Assembly: GCF_025961315.1 (NCBI RefSeq)
Contig: NZ_JAOQNK010000001.1
Coordinates: 744,001-808,000 of the forward strand
DNA from: Sphingobacterium kitahiroshimense
GTDB taxonomy: Bacteria > Bacteroidota > Bacteroidia > Sphingobacteriales > Sphingobacteriaceae
Direction of reading: 5' to 3'
DNA: 64,000 bases
Under the pieces are notes generated by a model that saw only the letters and a list, made by a program, of their open reading frames with translations, made no database searches and had not been told where the DNA came from. Shown piece by piece: positions 34,709-43,730 of this stretch. Made by a program: the position numbers and the translations under genes. Numbering within the stretch: the first letter of the stretch is position 1; every line of letters begins with the position of its first letter.

Positions 34709-36055
34709 ATGAAATTAAAATTTAATCCCAAGCTTATCTTAGGCTTAATCTTAATTGGTACAAGCATTACTGCGTGTAAAACACCTCAGACCTTGCAAAA
34801 GACCAGTATTTCTGATGATTCTTTAATGACTTTGGTACAGAAGCAAACCTTCAACTATTTCTGGGAAGGTGCAGAACCTAATTCGGGAATGGCAAGGGAA
34901 AGAATCCATATCGATGGTCAATATCCGTTGAATGATTTTAATGTTGTCACTGTCGGCGGATCCGGATTTGGTATAATGGCTACAATCGTAGCTGCCGAAC
35001 GTGGTTTTATCTCTGCTGAAGAAGCGACTAAAAGGTTTGATCGCATTGTCGATTTTCTGGCAAAAGCCGATCGTTACCATGGCGCATGGTCACACTGGAT
35101 CGATGGTCCTACTGGAAAATCGAAGGTTTTTGGAAATCAGGATGATGCTGCCGATATCGTAGAAACTGCTTTTATGGCCCAGGCCTTAATCTGTCTACGT
35201 GAGTATTACCAAAATGGAAACGACCAACAAAAACAAGTCGCTGAAAAAGCAGACGCACTTTGGAAAGGTATTGATTGGAATTTCTTTCGCAATGGCAAAG
35301 ATGTTCTGTACTGGCACTGGAGTCCAACACATGGTTGGGGTATGAATCATGCGATACAGGGTTATGATGAATGCTTGATCAGCTATGTGCTGGGCGCGAG
35401 CTCACCGACACATCCAATCCCTGCCTCCACTTATCATAAAGGTTGGGCAAGAAGTGGTGCAATCGTATCCAGTGCTGAGAAGTTTGGAATTCCACTGGTG
35501 CTAAAACACAATGCACCTGAAAATGCTGTCGGTCCACTATTCTGGTCTCATTACTCCTACTTAGGTTTAAATCCGAAGGGCTTACAAGATGAATATGCTG
35601 ATTACTGGAAAGTGAACGTTAATCACACTAAAATTAACATTGAATACGCTAAACAAAATCCTCATCAATTTAAAGGATATGGCGAAAACTCATGGGGATT
35701 GACCGCGAGCTATTCTGTAAAGGGATACGATGCTCACCATCCTGATAATGATAAAGGTGTTATTTCTCCTACAGCAGCGCTATCATCAATTCCATATGCT
35801 CCTAAAGAGAGTTTGCAAGCGATGCGCTATTTTTATGAACAAAAAGGTGCAGAGCTTTTTGGTAAATATGGATTTTATGATGCTTTTTCAGAAACAGAAA
35901 ACTGGTATCCACAGCGTTATCTAGCAATTGACCAGGGACCTATTGTTGTCATGATTGAAAATTACAGAACTGGATTGATCTGGAATTTATTTATGCAGGC
36001 TCCCGAAGTTAAAGCAGGATTGAAGAACTTAGGTTTTAAAGGTCCGAATCTATAA
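34709..36055 (+). CDS. GH144-type glycoside hydrolase (beta-1,2-glucanase-like) lipoprotein
   Basis: 448 residues with lipobox TSITAC, so anchored in a membrane. The rest is the (alpha/alpha)6 barrel formerly called glucoamylase-like (COG5368): TFNYFWEGAEPNSGMARERI, GGSGFGIMA, GAWSHWIDGPTGK, WHWSPTHGWGMNH and FGKYGFYDAFSETENWYPQ. The acidic block DDAADIVETAF puts Asp145, Asp149 and Glu152 in the spacing I remember for the active-site acids of the Chitinophaga GH144 enzyme. Characterised GH144 members cut beta-1,2-glucan or release sophorose from it. It comes before the GH3 gene by 33 bases. Confidence 0.85.
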   Translation: MKLKFNPKLILGLILIGTSITACKTPQTLQKTSISDDSLMTLVQKQTFNYFWEGAEPNSGMARERIHIDGQYPLNDFNVVTVGGSGFGIMATIVAAERGFISAEEATKRFDRIVDFLAKADRYHGAWSHWIDGPTGKSKVFGNQDDAADIVETAFMAQALICLREYYQNGNDQQKQVAEKADALWKGIDWNFFRNGKDVLYWHWSPTHGWGMNHAIQGYDECLISYVLGASSPTHPIPASTYHKGWARSGAIVSSAEKFGIPLVLKHNAPENAVGPLFWSHYSYLGLNPKGLQDEYADYWKVNVNHTKINIEYAKQNPHQFKGYGENSWGLTASYSVKGYDAHHPDNDKGVISPTAALSSIPYAPKESLQAMRYFYEQKGAELFGKYGFYDAFSETENWYPQRYLAIDQGPIVVMIENYRTGLIWNLFMQAPEVKAGLKNLGFKGPNL

Positions 36056-36088
36056 GCATTTTATTCACATACAAATAACTACTAGAAC

Positions 36089-38377
36089 ATGAAACAATGG
36101 ACTTCCCTATTAGTCGCTGTTGCATTAGTTCCGACTCTGGCATTCACACAGCCGGCGCACAAACAAGATCCCAAAATGGATAAGTTTGTTTCAGAACTGA
36201 TGAAAAAAATGACAGTTGACGAAAAAATTGGCCAGCTGAATCTAGTTACTGCAGGCGAGGTGACCACAGGTGCCACTGCCAGTACTGGAGTTGAAGCAAA
36301 AATTGCTGCTGGTCAAATTGGCGGAATCTTTTCTATGACTACACCTAAAAAAATTCGTGCTGCTCAAGAACTTGCTGTCAACAAAACAAGACTTAAAATA
36401 CCGATGATCTTCGGTCTAGATGTCATCCATGGTTATAAAACTACTTTTCCAATTCCATTAGGTCTTTCAGCTACGTGGGATATCCCTCTAATCGAAAAAA
36501 CTGCACGTATCGCAGCCCAAGAGGCTACTGCAGATGGAATCAACTGGACCTTCTCTCCTATGGTCGATATCTCTCGTGATGCCCGTTGGGGAAGAATTTC
36601 GGAAGGTTCCGGAGAAGACCCTTACTTAGGCTCACAGATTGCAAGCGCGATGGTTAAAGGTTATCAGGGCAATGACTTAAAAGCAATCAATACCATGATG
36701 GCCTGTGTGAAGCACTGGGCTTTGTATGGTGCAGCGGAGTCTGGAAAAGATTACAACACCACAGATATGAGTCTGCACCGCATGTACAATGAATACTTCC
36801 CTCCTTACAAAGCGGCTGTAGAAGCTGGTGCAGGTACAGTTATGACATCTTTCAATGATATCAATGGTATCCCGGCAACAGCTAATAAGTGGTTAGTAAC
36901 TGATGTTCTTCGCAAGGAATGGGGATTCAACGGTATGGTGGTTACAGATTATACCGGTATTGCAGAGCTGATGGATCATGGTTTAGGAGATTTACAACAA
37001 GTATCTGCACTTTCGTTAAAAGCAGGCGTGGATATGGATATGATTTCTGAAGGTTTTTTAAATACCTTAAAAAAATCTTTAAAAGAAGGGAAAGTCTCTC
37101 AACCTGATATAGACCGTGCATGCCGTTTAGTATTAGAGGCTAAATATAAATTAGGTTTATTTGAGGATCCATACCGTTACTGTAATGAAGATCGTGCTAA
37201 AACCGAGTTACTGACGCCTGCAAATCTTAAAGTTGCCCGTGATGCGGCTACTAAATCATTTGTCTTGTTAAAGAATGACAAGCAGCTTCTTCCTTTACAG
37301 AAAAAAGGTACAGTTGCTGTAATAGGTCCATTAGCGAATACACGTGCGAACATGGTGGGCACATGGTCAGTAAGCTCTGACTTAGTGAATACCCCTTCTT
37401 TGGTTGAGGGTATGCAGTCGGTATTGGGCAACCAAGTGAAAATCGTTACACATTTAGGTTCAAATTTACTTGAAGACCCTGTTTATCAAGAACATGCTAC
37501 CATGTTTGGACGTACGATCCCTAGAGATAATAGACCTGAGTCGGATATTATTGCTGAAGCGTTACAAACTGCTGCTCAAGCAGATGTGATTGTAGCAGCA
37601 TTAGGTGAATCTTCGGAGATGTCCGGTGAAAGTTCTAGCCGTACAGAGATTGGTATTCCGGCTATTCAACAACGTCTTTTAGCAGCGCTATTAAAAACAG
37701 GAAAACCTGTTGTCTTAGTTTTGTTTGCAGGAAGACCGATGACTTTAACTTGGGAAGATGAACATGTTCCTGCTATCTTAAATGCATGGTTTGGTGGATC
37801 TGAAACTGGAGCTGCTGTAGCTGAGGTATTATTTGGAGATGTTAACCCTTCAGGTAAATTAACGGCAACTTTCCCTAGAAATGTTGGTCAGTTACCTATT
37901 TATTATGGACATAAAAGTACTGGAAGACCATTAGCAGAAGGTGGTTCTTTCCAAAAATTTAGATCTAACTACATTGATGTGATCAATAGCCCGCTTTATC
38001 CATTTGGATATGGTTTGAGTTATACAACATTTGATTATTCAGATCTGAAATTGGATACGTCTTCTTTTAAAGCTGGACAATCCATCCAAGCATCGGTGAC
38101 GTTGCGTAATACGGGTAAATATGACGGTGAAGAGGTTGTTCAACTTTATATTAAAGATCTGGTTGGTTCAATTACACGTCCTGTTAAAGAATTAAAAGGT
38201 TTTCAAAAAGTATTCTTAAAAGCTGGAGAATCTAAAGTCGTAACTTTTACTGTTTCGGAAGAAGATTTAAAATTCTATAATAACGATCTCAAGTTTGTCG
38301 CTGAACCGGGAGATTTCACCTTATTTATCGGTAAAAATTCGCAGGATCTTTTAGCTACTAAATTTGAATTAAAATAA
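36089..38377 (+). CDS. GH3 family beta-glucosidase
   Basis: 762 residues with a signal peptide ending TLAFTQP, so periplasmic. The three typical domains are present: the TIM-barrel domain (about 25-370), the alpha/beta sandwich (about 390-620) and a C-terminal fibronectin-III-like domain (about 660-750, SVTLRNTGKYDGEEVVQLYI). The nucleophile is Asp287 in GMVVTDYTGI. GLDVIHGYKTTFPIPLG and GEDPYLGSQIASAMVKGY are other family motifs. In Bacteroides a related GH3 enzyme beside a GH144-type gene acts on sophorose, so this enzyme probably finishes beta-1,2-gluco-oligosaccharides to glucose. Last gene of the locus. Confidence 0.92.
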   Translation: MKQWTSLLVAVALVPTLAFTQPAHKQDPKMDKFVSELMKKMTVDEKIGQLNLVTAGEVTTGATASTGVEAKIAAGQIGGIFSMTTPKKIRAAQELAVNKTRLKIPMIFGLDVIHGYKTTFPIPLGLSATWDIPLIEKTARIAAQEATADGINWTFSPMVDISRDARWGRISEGSGEDPYLGSQIASAMVKGYQGNDLKAINTMMACVKHWALYGAAESGKDYNTTDMSLHRMYNEYFPPYKAAVEAGAGTVMTSFNDINGIPATANKWLVTDVLRKEWGFNGMVVTDYTGIAELMDHGLGDLQQVSALSLKAGVDMDMISEGFLNTLKKSLKEGKVSQPDIDRACRLVLEAKYKLGLFEDPYRYCNEDRAKTELLTPANLKVARDAATKSFVLLKNDKQLLPLQKKGTVAVIGPLANTRANMVGTWSVSSDLVNTPSLVEGMQSVLGNQVKIVTHLGSNLLEDPVYQEHATMFGRTIPRDNRPESDIIAEALQTAAQADVIVAALGESSEMSGESSSRTEIGIPAIQQRLLAALLKTGKPVVLVLFAGRPMTLTWEDEHVPAILNAWFGGSETGAAVAEVLFGDVNPSGKLTATFPRNVGQLPIYYGHKSTGRPLAEGGSFQKFRSNYIDVINSPLYPFGYGLSYTTFDYSDLKLDTSSFKAGQSIQASVTLRNTGKYDGEEVVQLYIKDLVGSITRPVKELKGFQKVFLKAGESKVVTFTVSEEDLKFYNNDLKFVAEPGDFTLFIGKNSQDLLATKFELK

Positions 38378-38397
38378 TATCATTTCCCCTTATATTA

Positions 38398-38431
38398 GAG
38401 GAGTTATCTTTAACCGGATAGCTCCTTTTTT
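38398..38431 (+). terminator. terminator of the polysaccharide utilisation locus
   Basis: GGAGTTATC (38400-38408) and GATAGCTCC (38417-38425) pair with one G-T wobble, followed by TTTTTT. It lies 21 bases after the GH3 stop codon. Confidence 0.75.
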
Positions 38432-38516
38432 ATTTTATTAAGCCTTCATCGATCTTTATTGTTAATCTTATAGGGTAGTAAATGATCTACCATTTCGAAC
38501 GTTTCGCTCTTCGCTC

Positions 38517-39203
38517 CTACGCATTGTTGTCAGATCTTTGAAATAAAATTTTCTCCCATTTGATATCACGACTCGGCTGCCAATGTTCAATCGTTTCAGT
38601 ATATCCAGATTTATAGATCTCTTTCTTCGATATGAGTATTCCTTTACGCGGATCTGCAAAATCAATATCAGTAACCACATTTAAATATTCGTTTAACTTC
38701 TCCGGTAAATCATAAAAATTTTGACAATCATTATAAAGAGTAAACTTTCTCATCTTTACATTCACCGGAAATAGTCTATTTAACCACCATTGCTTCTCAT
38801 TTTTAATAAATTCAGGGAAATCGTTCAGATAAAAGGTATAATAAGCATGATCATCGCCGGGATAATCGAAATAGACGATCTTGTCAATAATAGACCAATT
38901 AATGCTATAGGTGCCGTCAACTATGGGCTTATGAATCCAAATTTCTTGTTTTGAATAAGTGATAATATTCCGATGTGCTTCACTAGATCGCTGTTGTTTT
39001 TCAGATAAGTGGAAACCAAATATAAAACCATAAATACAGATCGCTGGCAAAAGTACAAACAGGATAATGGTAATCCATCCATAGACCGGTACATTTTCTG
39101 GATATTTCACGGCGAAAAATAATAGCAGGATTCCAAGAAGCAGAAAAATACCTAATGGTATGACAAATATCAGTTTTGGATTTTTATTAATGAATTCTTT
39201 CAT
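38517..39203 (-). CDS. membrane protein of unknown function
   Basis: 228 residues. Two transmembrane helices fill the first 75 residues (PKLIFVIPLGIFLLLGILLL and WITIILFVLLPAICIYGFIF). The rest is a soluble, probably cytoplasmic domain with alternating strands: IITYSKQEIWIHKPIVDG, KIVYFDYPGDDHAYYTFYL. The layout resembles small PH-like domain membrane proteins, but I cannot name the family. It is divergent from nothing obvious and ends in a gap after the PUL terminator. Confidence 0.7.
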   Translation of the reverse strand: MKEFINKNPKLIFVIPLGIFLLLGILLLFFAVKYPENVPVYGWITIILFVLLPAICIYGFIFGFHLSEKQQRSSEAHRNIITYSKQEIWIHKPIVDGTYSINWSIIDKIVYFDYPGDDHAYYTFYLNDFPEFIKNEKQWWLNRLFPVNVKMRKFTLYNDCQNFYDLPEKLNEYLNVVTDIDFADPRKGILISKKEIYKSGYTETIEHWQPSRDIKWEKILFQRSDNNA

Positions 39204-39415
39204 AATATCGGATACTAATCACTTATAATTGCTGGTTGTCGAATTAGTTACTTATTAGAAACGGCTACAATCTTTCGTAATAAAGATAACCATTCTTAAT
39301 ACTAAGTTTCAAATCATAACCTTAAGTATAGCAATGCAAGAATTAAACCACTCGAGTGCATTTACAAACATATCGTTTATATCGGATTTTGAGTATCATA
39401 AAAGTTTAAAAAAAG

Positions 39416-39445
39416 AAAAGGCGAAAGATAAATCTTTCGCCTTTT
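39416..39445 (-). terminator. terminator of the tRNA-His transcript
   Basis: AAAAGGCGAAAGAT and ATCTTTCGCCTTTT form a perfect 14-bp stem with a minimal loop. On the minus strand it begins one base after the tRNA and is followed by a T-rich stretch. Confidence 0.8.
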
Positions 39446-39446
39446 G

Positions 39447-39521
39447 GGTAAATGATGGGGCTCGAACCCACGACCCTCGGTACCACAAACCGATGCTCTA
39501 ACCAACTGAGCTACATCTACC
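39447..39521 (-). tRNA. tRNA-His (anticodon GTG)
   Basis: The minus strand folds into a complete cloverleaf. The acceptor stem is GTAGATG with CATTTAC, the D arm TAGCTCAGTTGGTTAGAGC, the anticodon arm CGGTTTGTGGTACCG with anticodon GTG, and the T arm GTGGGTTCGAGCCCC. An extra G at the 5' end faces C73, the G-1:C73 pair that identifies tRNA-His. The CCA tail is not encoded. The antisense and sense frames across it (39377-39589) are artefacts. Confidence 0.96.
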
Positions 39522-39580
39522 GTGTTTGTGCTACAAAAGTAGAATTTTATTTGATATACTCCAAATGTTTTTAAGCAAAA

Positions 39581-39612
39581 AATCCTCATTACAACGTATC
39601 GTAATGAGGATT
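39581..39612 (-). terminator. terminator of htpG
   Basis: AATCCTCATTAC (39581-39592) and GTAATGAGGATT (39601-39612) form a perfect 12-bp stem with an 8-base loop, 24 bases after the htpG stop codon, followed on the minus strand by TTTTTTGC. Confidence 0.8.
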
Positions 39613-39635
39613 AAGCTATTATTTTTTAATTTTTA

Positions 39636-41525
39636 TTAGATCATCTCAACACTGCGTTTCACGAATGATGTTAATGCAGCACCTGTTAACAAACCGCGTG
39701 ATAATAAAGCCAAGTCAAACGCTTGTTTTGCCAATTGTGCACCTTCTTCTTCAGTACTTGATAAAATGCGTTTTACCAGTGGGTGGTTACCATTTACCGT
39801 TACCTTATAGTTATCAGGTAAGTTACCGTAAAAGTTCATACCGCCATTGGTTTTGGCCATATCTTTCATACGACGCATAAATTCATCGATCGTTACTGAT
39901 ACTGGTAATTCTTCTGCAGATAAGGCATCCACTTCAACTTTCATGTCAGGACGGCTGATTGCTTTTTCAAAGATTGATAAGGCTTGTTTAGATTCTTCTT
40001 CAGAAATTGACAATTCTTGCTTCTCATCTTTTTGAATCAACTTATCGATGACATCGGCATCTACACGTTTCAACTGTACCTTTTCACCTCCTTTTTGTTC
40101 CAAATAAGAAGTGATATGCGTATCCAGAGGTCCGTCTAAAACCAATACATCATAGCCTTTTGTTTTTGCTGTAGCAATAAAGCTATCTTGTTGAGCAGCA
40201 TCATGGGTATATAAATAAATGATATTTCCATCTTTATCAACTTGAATATCTTTTACTTTTTCGTAATACTCTTTAATTGTGTAGTTCTCTTTATTTGTAT
40301 TGGTCAATAAACAGAATTCATTTGCTTTTTCAGCAAATTTCTCATCGCTCAACATACCATATTTGATAAATAGACCGATATCATTCCATTTTTCTTCAAA
40401 ACCTTTACGATCCGTTTTAAAGATTTCCTGCAACTTATCAGCTACTTTTTTAGTGATATAATTGTTGATCTTTTTCACGTTACTATCTGCCTGCAAGAAG
40501 CTTCTTGAAACGTTTAACGGGATATCCGGTGAGTCGATTACACCATGTAACAACATTAAAAATTCAGGAACAATATCTTTTACTTCGTCGGTAATGAATA
40601 CTTGACGTGAGTATAATTTGATTTTATTACGTTGAATTTCTAATTCATTTTTAATTTTCGGGAAGTATAAAATTCCGGTTAAATTAAATGGATAATCAAC
40701 ATTTAAATGGATCCAGAATAATGGTTCGTCCATTGAATATGGATACAACTCTTTATAGAAAGCCAAATAGTCTGCATCTGTCAGTTCAGATGGAGCTTTG
40801 GTCCAAGCTGGGCTTGTGTTGTTGATGATGTTATCAACTTCAACAGATTTATATTTTGGTTTTCCTTCTTCATCTTCGCCATCTGGTTCAGAAGTTGTTT
40901 TCGTTCCGAAGCGGATATTTACAGGAAGGAAACGCGCATATTTGTCCAAGATCTCCTGTAAACGCGATTGACTTAGGAATTCTGAAGACTCTTCATTAAT
41001 GTGTAAAATGATATCAGTACCACGTGTCGTACGTGTACCTTCAGAAATTTCATACGAAGTACTACCATCACATGTCCAATGCGCAGCTTCTGCCCCATCT
41101 TGGTAAGATAATGTTTCGATTTCAACGTTATCAGCAACCATGAATGCGGAATAGAAACCTAATCCAAATCGACCGATGATTTCATTTGCATCATTTGCTT
41201 CTTTGAATTTTTCCATAAATTCAGTTGCACCTGAGAAGGCAACTTGATTGATGTATTTTTTAATCTCGTCAGCTGTCATACCGATACCATTATCCGAAAT
41301 GGTAATCGTTTTTGCTGCTTCATCAAGTTTTACATCAACTAATAAATCACCCACTTCACCTTGGTATTGACCTAATGAAGCTAAGCGCTTTATTTTTTGA
41401 GAAGCATCTACCGCGTTTGAAACTAACTCGCGTAAGAAGATCTCATTATCAGAGTATAAGAATTTTTTAATGACAGGAAAAATGTTTTCCGTGTGGATTG
41501 AAATAGATCCTTTTTCTGTGTTCAT
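39636..41525 (-). CDS. htpG: molecular chaperone HtpG (Hsp90)
   Basis: 629 residues, full length. The N-terminal ATPase domain has FLRELVSNAVDASQKIK, the ATP-contacting ISDNGIGMTADEI and GRFGLGFYSAFMVAD. The middle domain has FWIHLNVDYPFNLTGILYFP and IKLYSRQVFITDE, and the C-terminal dimerisation domain ends in SFVKRSVEMI. The cytoplasmic chaperone acts on a subset of client proteins and is usually heat induced. It is followed by its own terminator and the tRNA-His gene. A dyad at 41605-41629 lies 80 bases upstream of the start codon. Confidence 0.96.
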   Translation of the reverse strand: MNTEKGSISIHTENIFPVIKKFLYSDNEIFLRELVSNAVDASQKIKRLASLGQYQGEVGDLLVDVKLDEAAKTITISDNGIGMTADEIKKYINQVAFSGATEFMEKFKEANDANEIIGRFGLGFYSAFMVADNVEIETLSYQDGAEAAHWTCDGSTSYEISEGTRTTRGTDIILHINEESSEFLSQSRLQEILDKYARFLPVNIRFGTKTTSEPDGEDEEGKPKYKSVEVDNIINNTSPAWTKAPSELTDADYLAFYKELYPYSMDEPLFWIHLNVDYPFNLTGILYFPKIKNELEIQRNKIKLYSRQVFITDEVKDIVPEFLMLLHGVIDSPDIPLNVSRSFLQADSNVKKINNYITKKVADKLQEIFKTDRKGFEEKWNDIGLFIKYGMLSDEKFAEKANEFCLLTNTNKENYTIKEYYEKVKDIQVDKDGNIIYLYTHDAAQQDSFIATAKTKGYDVLVLDGPLDTHITSYLEQKGGEKVQLKRVDADVIDKLIQKDEKQELSISEEESKQALSIFEKAISRPDMKVEVDALSAEELPVSVTIDEFMRRMKDMAKTNGGMNFYGNLPDNYKVTVNGNHPLVKRILSSTEEEGAQLAKQAFDLALLSRGLLTGAALTSFVKRSVEMI

Positions 41526-41604
41526 ATATATTTTATATTTAATTGCTAATTGATTTCACAGTTAAACATCAATCTATATTCCAAACAGTCAATTTGAGAC
41601 AAGA

Positions 41605-41629
41605 TGTCATATTTTAAGTTAAAATGACA
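41605..41629 (-). promoter_or_regulatory. dyad upstream of htpG
   Basis: TGTCAT, TTTTAA and their complement TTAAAA, TGACA form an interrupted palindrome of 25 bases centred on AAGTT. It is placed between the end of the TonB_C gene and the htpG start. It could be a heat-shock regulatory site or a weak terminator for the upstream gene. Confidence 0.4.
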
Positions 41630-41654
41630 ATATCAGGGCTGTTCATTGCTTGAC

Positions 41655-42515
41655 TTAATCTTTATTTTTTATTGTCGTCAACAATTCATTTGCATTTTTA
41701 TCAAATGCTATTGAAATTACTGCATTTGTACAGTTCCAAATAACAGGATTTGCTTCCAATTGGTTCAAATCGGTATCCTGATCTATTTTCCTAAATTTTA
41801 TAAGCGAAGGTTCTCCATAAAGGAGTATCAATTCTTGCAAAAAACGATTGTAATTAGAGATTATCTCGTCTTTTCCATCATTAGAAAATTTATACATGAG
41901 TGCAAACTCATCGACCTTTTTTTCGTCTGAAGCGCGAATTCCAAAAAAATTGGCTGTTAGATCTTTGAATTTATAATTGGGAACAAAAACAGTATGACCT
42001 TGATCATGAACGGACAATTTCTTCTGATTTACGAATCCGATGATTTCATCTTTTTTCCACGATAAGGGCATATCAAATATCGTCTTAATAGATTCATTAA
42101 TCAACGGTGCTTCAGAAGTTTCCATTAAATTTAAACGTATCGGAAGTGTGTAGGCTACTCTGACGGGTTTACCTTTTTGATAACCAGGTTTCCAATTGCC
42201 ATATTCTTTGATGAGCCGTATTCCTTCCTCCCCCGTACCAAACCCCAGATCTTTTTCAACTTTCATGTCGACTATTGATCCGTCTTTTTCAACCACAAAT
42301 GAGATCTCCACCAAACCTGAAATTTGATTATCGATCATCTCCTTAGAATAATGAAAATTATCTCCAATATAGCGCATAAATTCATCCATACCTTTAGGTG
42401 GTAAAGGATGCTGATCGACAACATCGGCAGCACTCTCCTTCTTATTTAAAGAAATCGGGCTACATGAACTGATCATGCTCAATGCGATTATAATCGAAAA
42501 AATAAACTTGATCAT
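41655..42515 (-). CDS. lipoprotein with a TonB C-terminal domain
   Basis: 286 residues from the ATG at 42513-42515; earlier starts would overlap the previous gene and hide the signal peptide. The signal sequence ends in lipobox MISSC. Residues about 40-115 are a TonB_C domain: NQISGLVEISFVVEKDGSIV and YGNWKPGYQKGKPVRVAYTL, with the closing PIRLNL. The remaining 160 residues form a second domain of unknown kind (KYKFKDLTANFFGIRASDEK). An outer- or inner-membrane lipid anchor in place of the usual TonB helix means it is unlikely to be a standard energy transducer. It begins four bases after the DUF2891 stop codon. Confidence 0.8.
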   Translation of the reverse strand: MIKFIFSIIIALSMISSCSPISLNKKESAADVVDQHPLPPKGMDEFMRYIGDNFHYSKEMIDNQISGLVEISFVVEKDGSIVDMKVEKDLGFGTGEEGIRLIKEYGNWKPGYQKGKPVRVAYTLPIRLNLMETSEAPLINESIKTIFDMPLSWKKDEIIGFVNQKKLSVHDQGHTVFVPNYKFKDLTANFFGIRASDEKKVDEFALMYKFSNDGKDEIISNYNRFLQELILLYGEPSLIKFRKIDQDTDLNQLEANPVIWNCTNAVISIAFDKNANELLTTIKNKD

Positions 42516-42519
42516 AAAC

Positions 42520-43644
42520 TTACTGATGTGTAATAGCATATAATGCAAAAGTTCCTAACCAATGCGAGCCCATATAGTCATCATTGCTGATATTTGGCAA
42601 CGAGTAAGTGAGGTGGTTATTCGCCTGTTGATGTAAATGATTTAATTCCGGTAATTTTGTCGCGATGCCATTTAGACAAGTTGCACGGCTAAAATTCAGT
42701 CCATCTAAATGAACAAGCTTACCATCCGTACGGTCTTTAACAATACCCGGCTCTAACTTAAACTCTTTAACAAACAAATCAGGCATAAAGCCTTTTAGCC
42801 ATTTTTTATATTCGTCATCATTTAAAACTTTTGTCATCAACAATGCCTCTTCTAAGCAAGGAGAAAGAAAGTCGCTACCACTTGGTTCATATGCGAGCGA
42901 GCAGGATTTATCGTTTATAAAAAGGCGCTTTGCATGTTGTGTAATTAAATTTTGAAAAGCTGTATCTTGCGTTACCTTCGCATAATCCATTGATAAGGTA
43001 AATCCAAAAGCGGTGTTATCATGCTGTCCCGAACGAATTGGGTAAACGAGTTTAGGCAAGTACCCCTCGTAGCGTTTTACGAGCAGATCTGCCAAAGGTT
43101 GCAATGCTGTGGCCCACTGTTTCCCTTCAGCATCATTCCAAGTCAATAATTCAGCCTGTAACTGCAAGAGCCACGCCCATCCATAGGTGCGTTCGAAGCT
43201 TGTGTTATTACTGTCTAGAAAGAAAGCAATTTCCTGATCAACATTCGTTTTAGTTATTTTATCGTTCAAGATCAGTCTCACCTGCTTACTTTCACTAAGA
43301 TTAGGAAATGTTTTCAATATTTTAACGATGGACCAATAACCATGAACGGATGAATGCCAATCAAAACAGCCATAAAAAATGGGATGTAATTGTTTTGGTG
43401 ATTTTAGATCCTTAGCAGATCCGATGACCTGCCCCAATTTATTTGGATACTCCTGTTCAAGGCAATGTAACGGCAGTGCCAATATCCTTTTTGCTTCAGT
43501 AGAATCCAGTACGACCTGTTGATTTTTTCCTTCTGTGCTATTTTCTGTTTCTGTTTGTTGAGAAGTTGTTCCTTGATTTTTGTTGTTATTGTTGCATGAC
43601 AATAAAACAGTACAAGTAAAAATGGTAACTAATATTTTGAACAT
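42520..43644 (-). CDS. DUF2891-family lipoprotein
   Basis: 374 residues with lipobox TVLLSC followed by a low-complexity Asn/Thr/Gln linker. The main body is DUF2891, a helical, probably (alpha/alpha)-barrel-like family: LHPIFYGCFDWHSSVHGYWS near the start, RTYGWAWLLQLQAELLTW in the middle, and NDDYMGSHWLGTFALYAI at the end. The conserved His, Trp and Asp residues in FDWHSSVHGYW suggest an active or binding site, but no activity is known to me. It is the first gene of a coupled pair with the TonB_C lipoprotein and sits downstream of glycosidase genes. Confidence 0.82.
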   Translation of the reverse strand: MFKILVTIFTCTVLLSCNNNNKNQGTTSQQTETENSTEGKNQQVVLDSTEAKRILALPLHCLEQEYPNKLGQVIGSAKDLKSPKQLHPIFYGCFDWHSSVHGYWSIVKILKTFPNLSESKQVRLILNDKITKTNVDQEIAFFLDSNNTSFERTYGWAWLLQLQAELLTWNDAEGKQWATALQPLADLLVKRYEGYLPKLVYPIRSGQHDNTAFGFTLSMDYAKVTQDTAFQNLITQHAKRLFINDKSCSLAYEPSGSDFLSPCLEEALLMTKVLNDDEYKKWLKGFMPDLFVKEFKLEPGIVKDRTDGKLVHLDGLNFSRATCLNGIATKLPELNHLHQQANNHLTYSLPNISNDDYMGSHWLGTFALYAITHQ

Positions 43645-43678
43645 TTGCGGTGCATTAATTGATTTTTAAAAGTAATAA

Positions 43679-43712
43679 AAAAAAGCCAAAATCATTAAAT
43701 TTTGGCTTTTTT
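43679..43712 (-). terminator. terminator of the GH20-GH29 pair
   Basis: AAAAGCCAAAAT and ATTTTGGCTTTT form a perfect stem of 12 or more bases with a 6-base loop, with T-rich flanks on both strands. It lies 18 bases after the GH29 stop codon and before the DUF2891 gene. Confidence 0.75.
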
Positions 43713-43730
43713 AGACGTTTATAATAGATT

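Noticed and set aside
39377..39589. A 70-residue frame that reads AQLVRASVCGTEGRGFEPH
   Set aside because: It is the well-known translation artefact of a tRNA gene; the DNA folds as tRNA-His and has a terminator.
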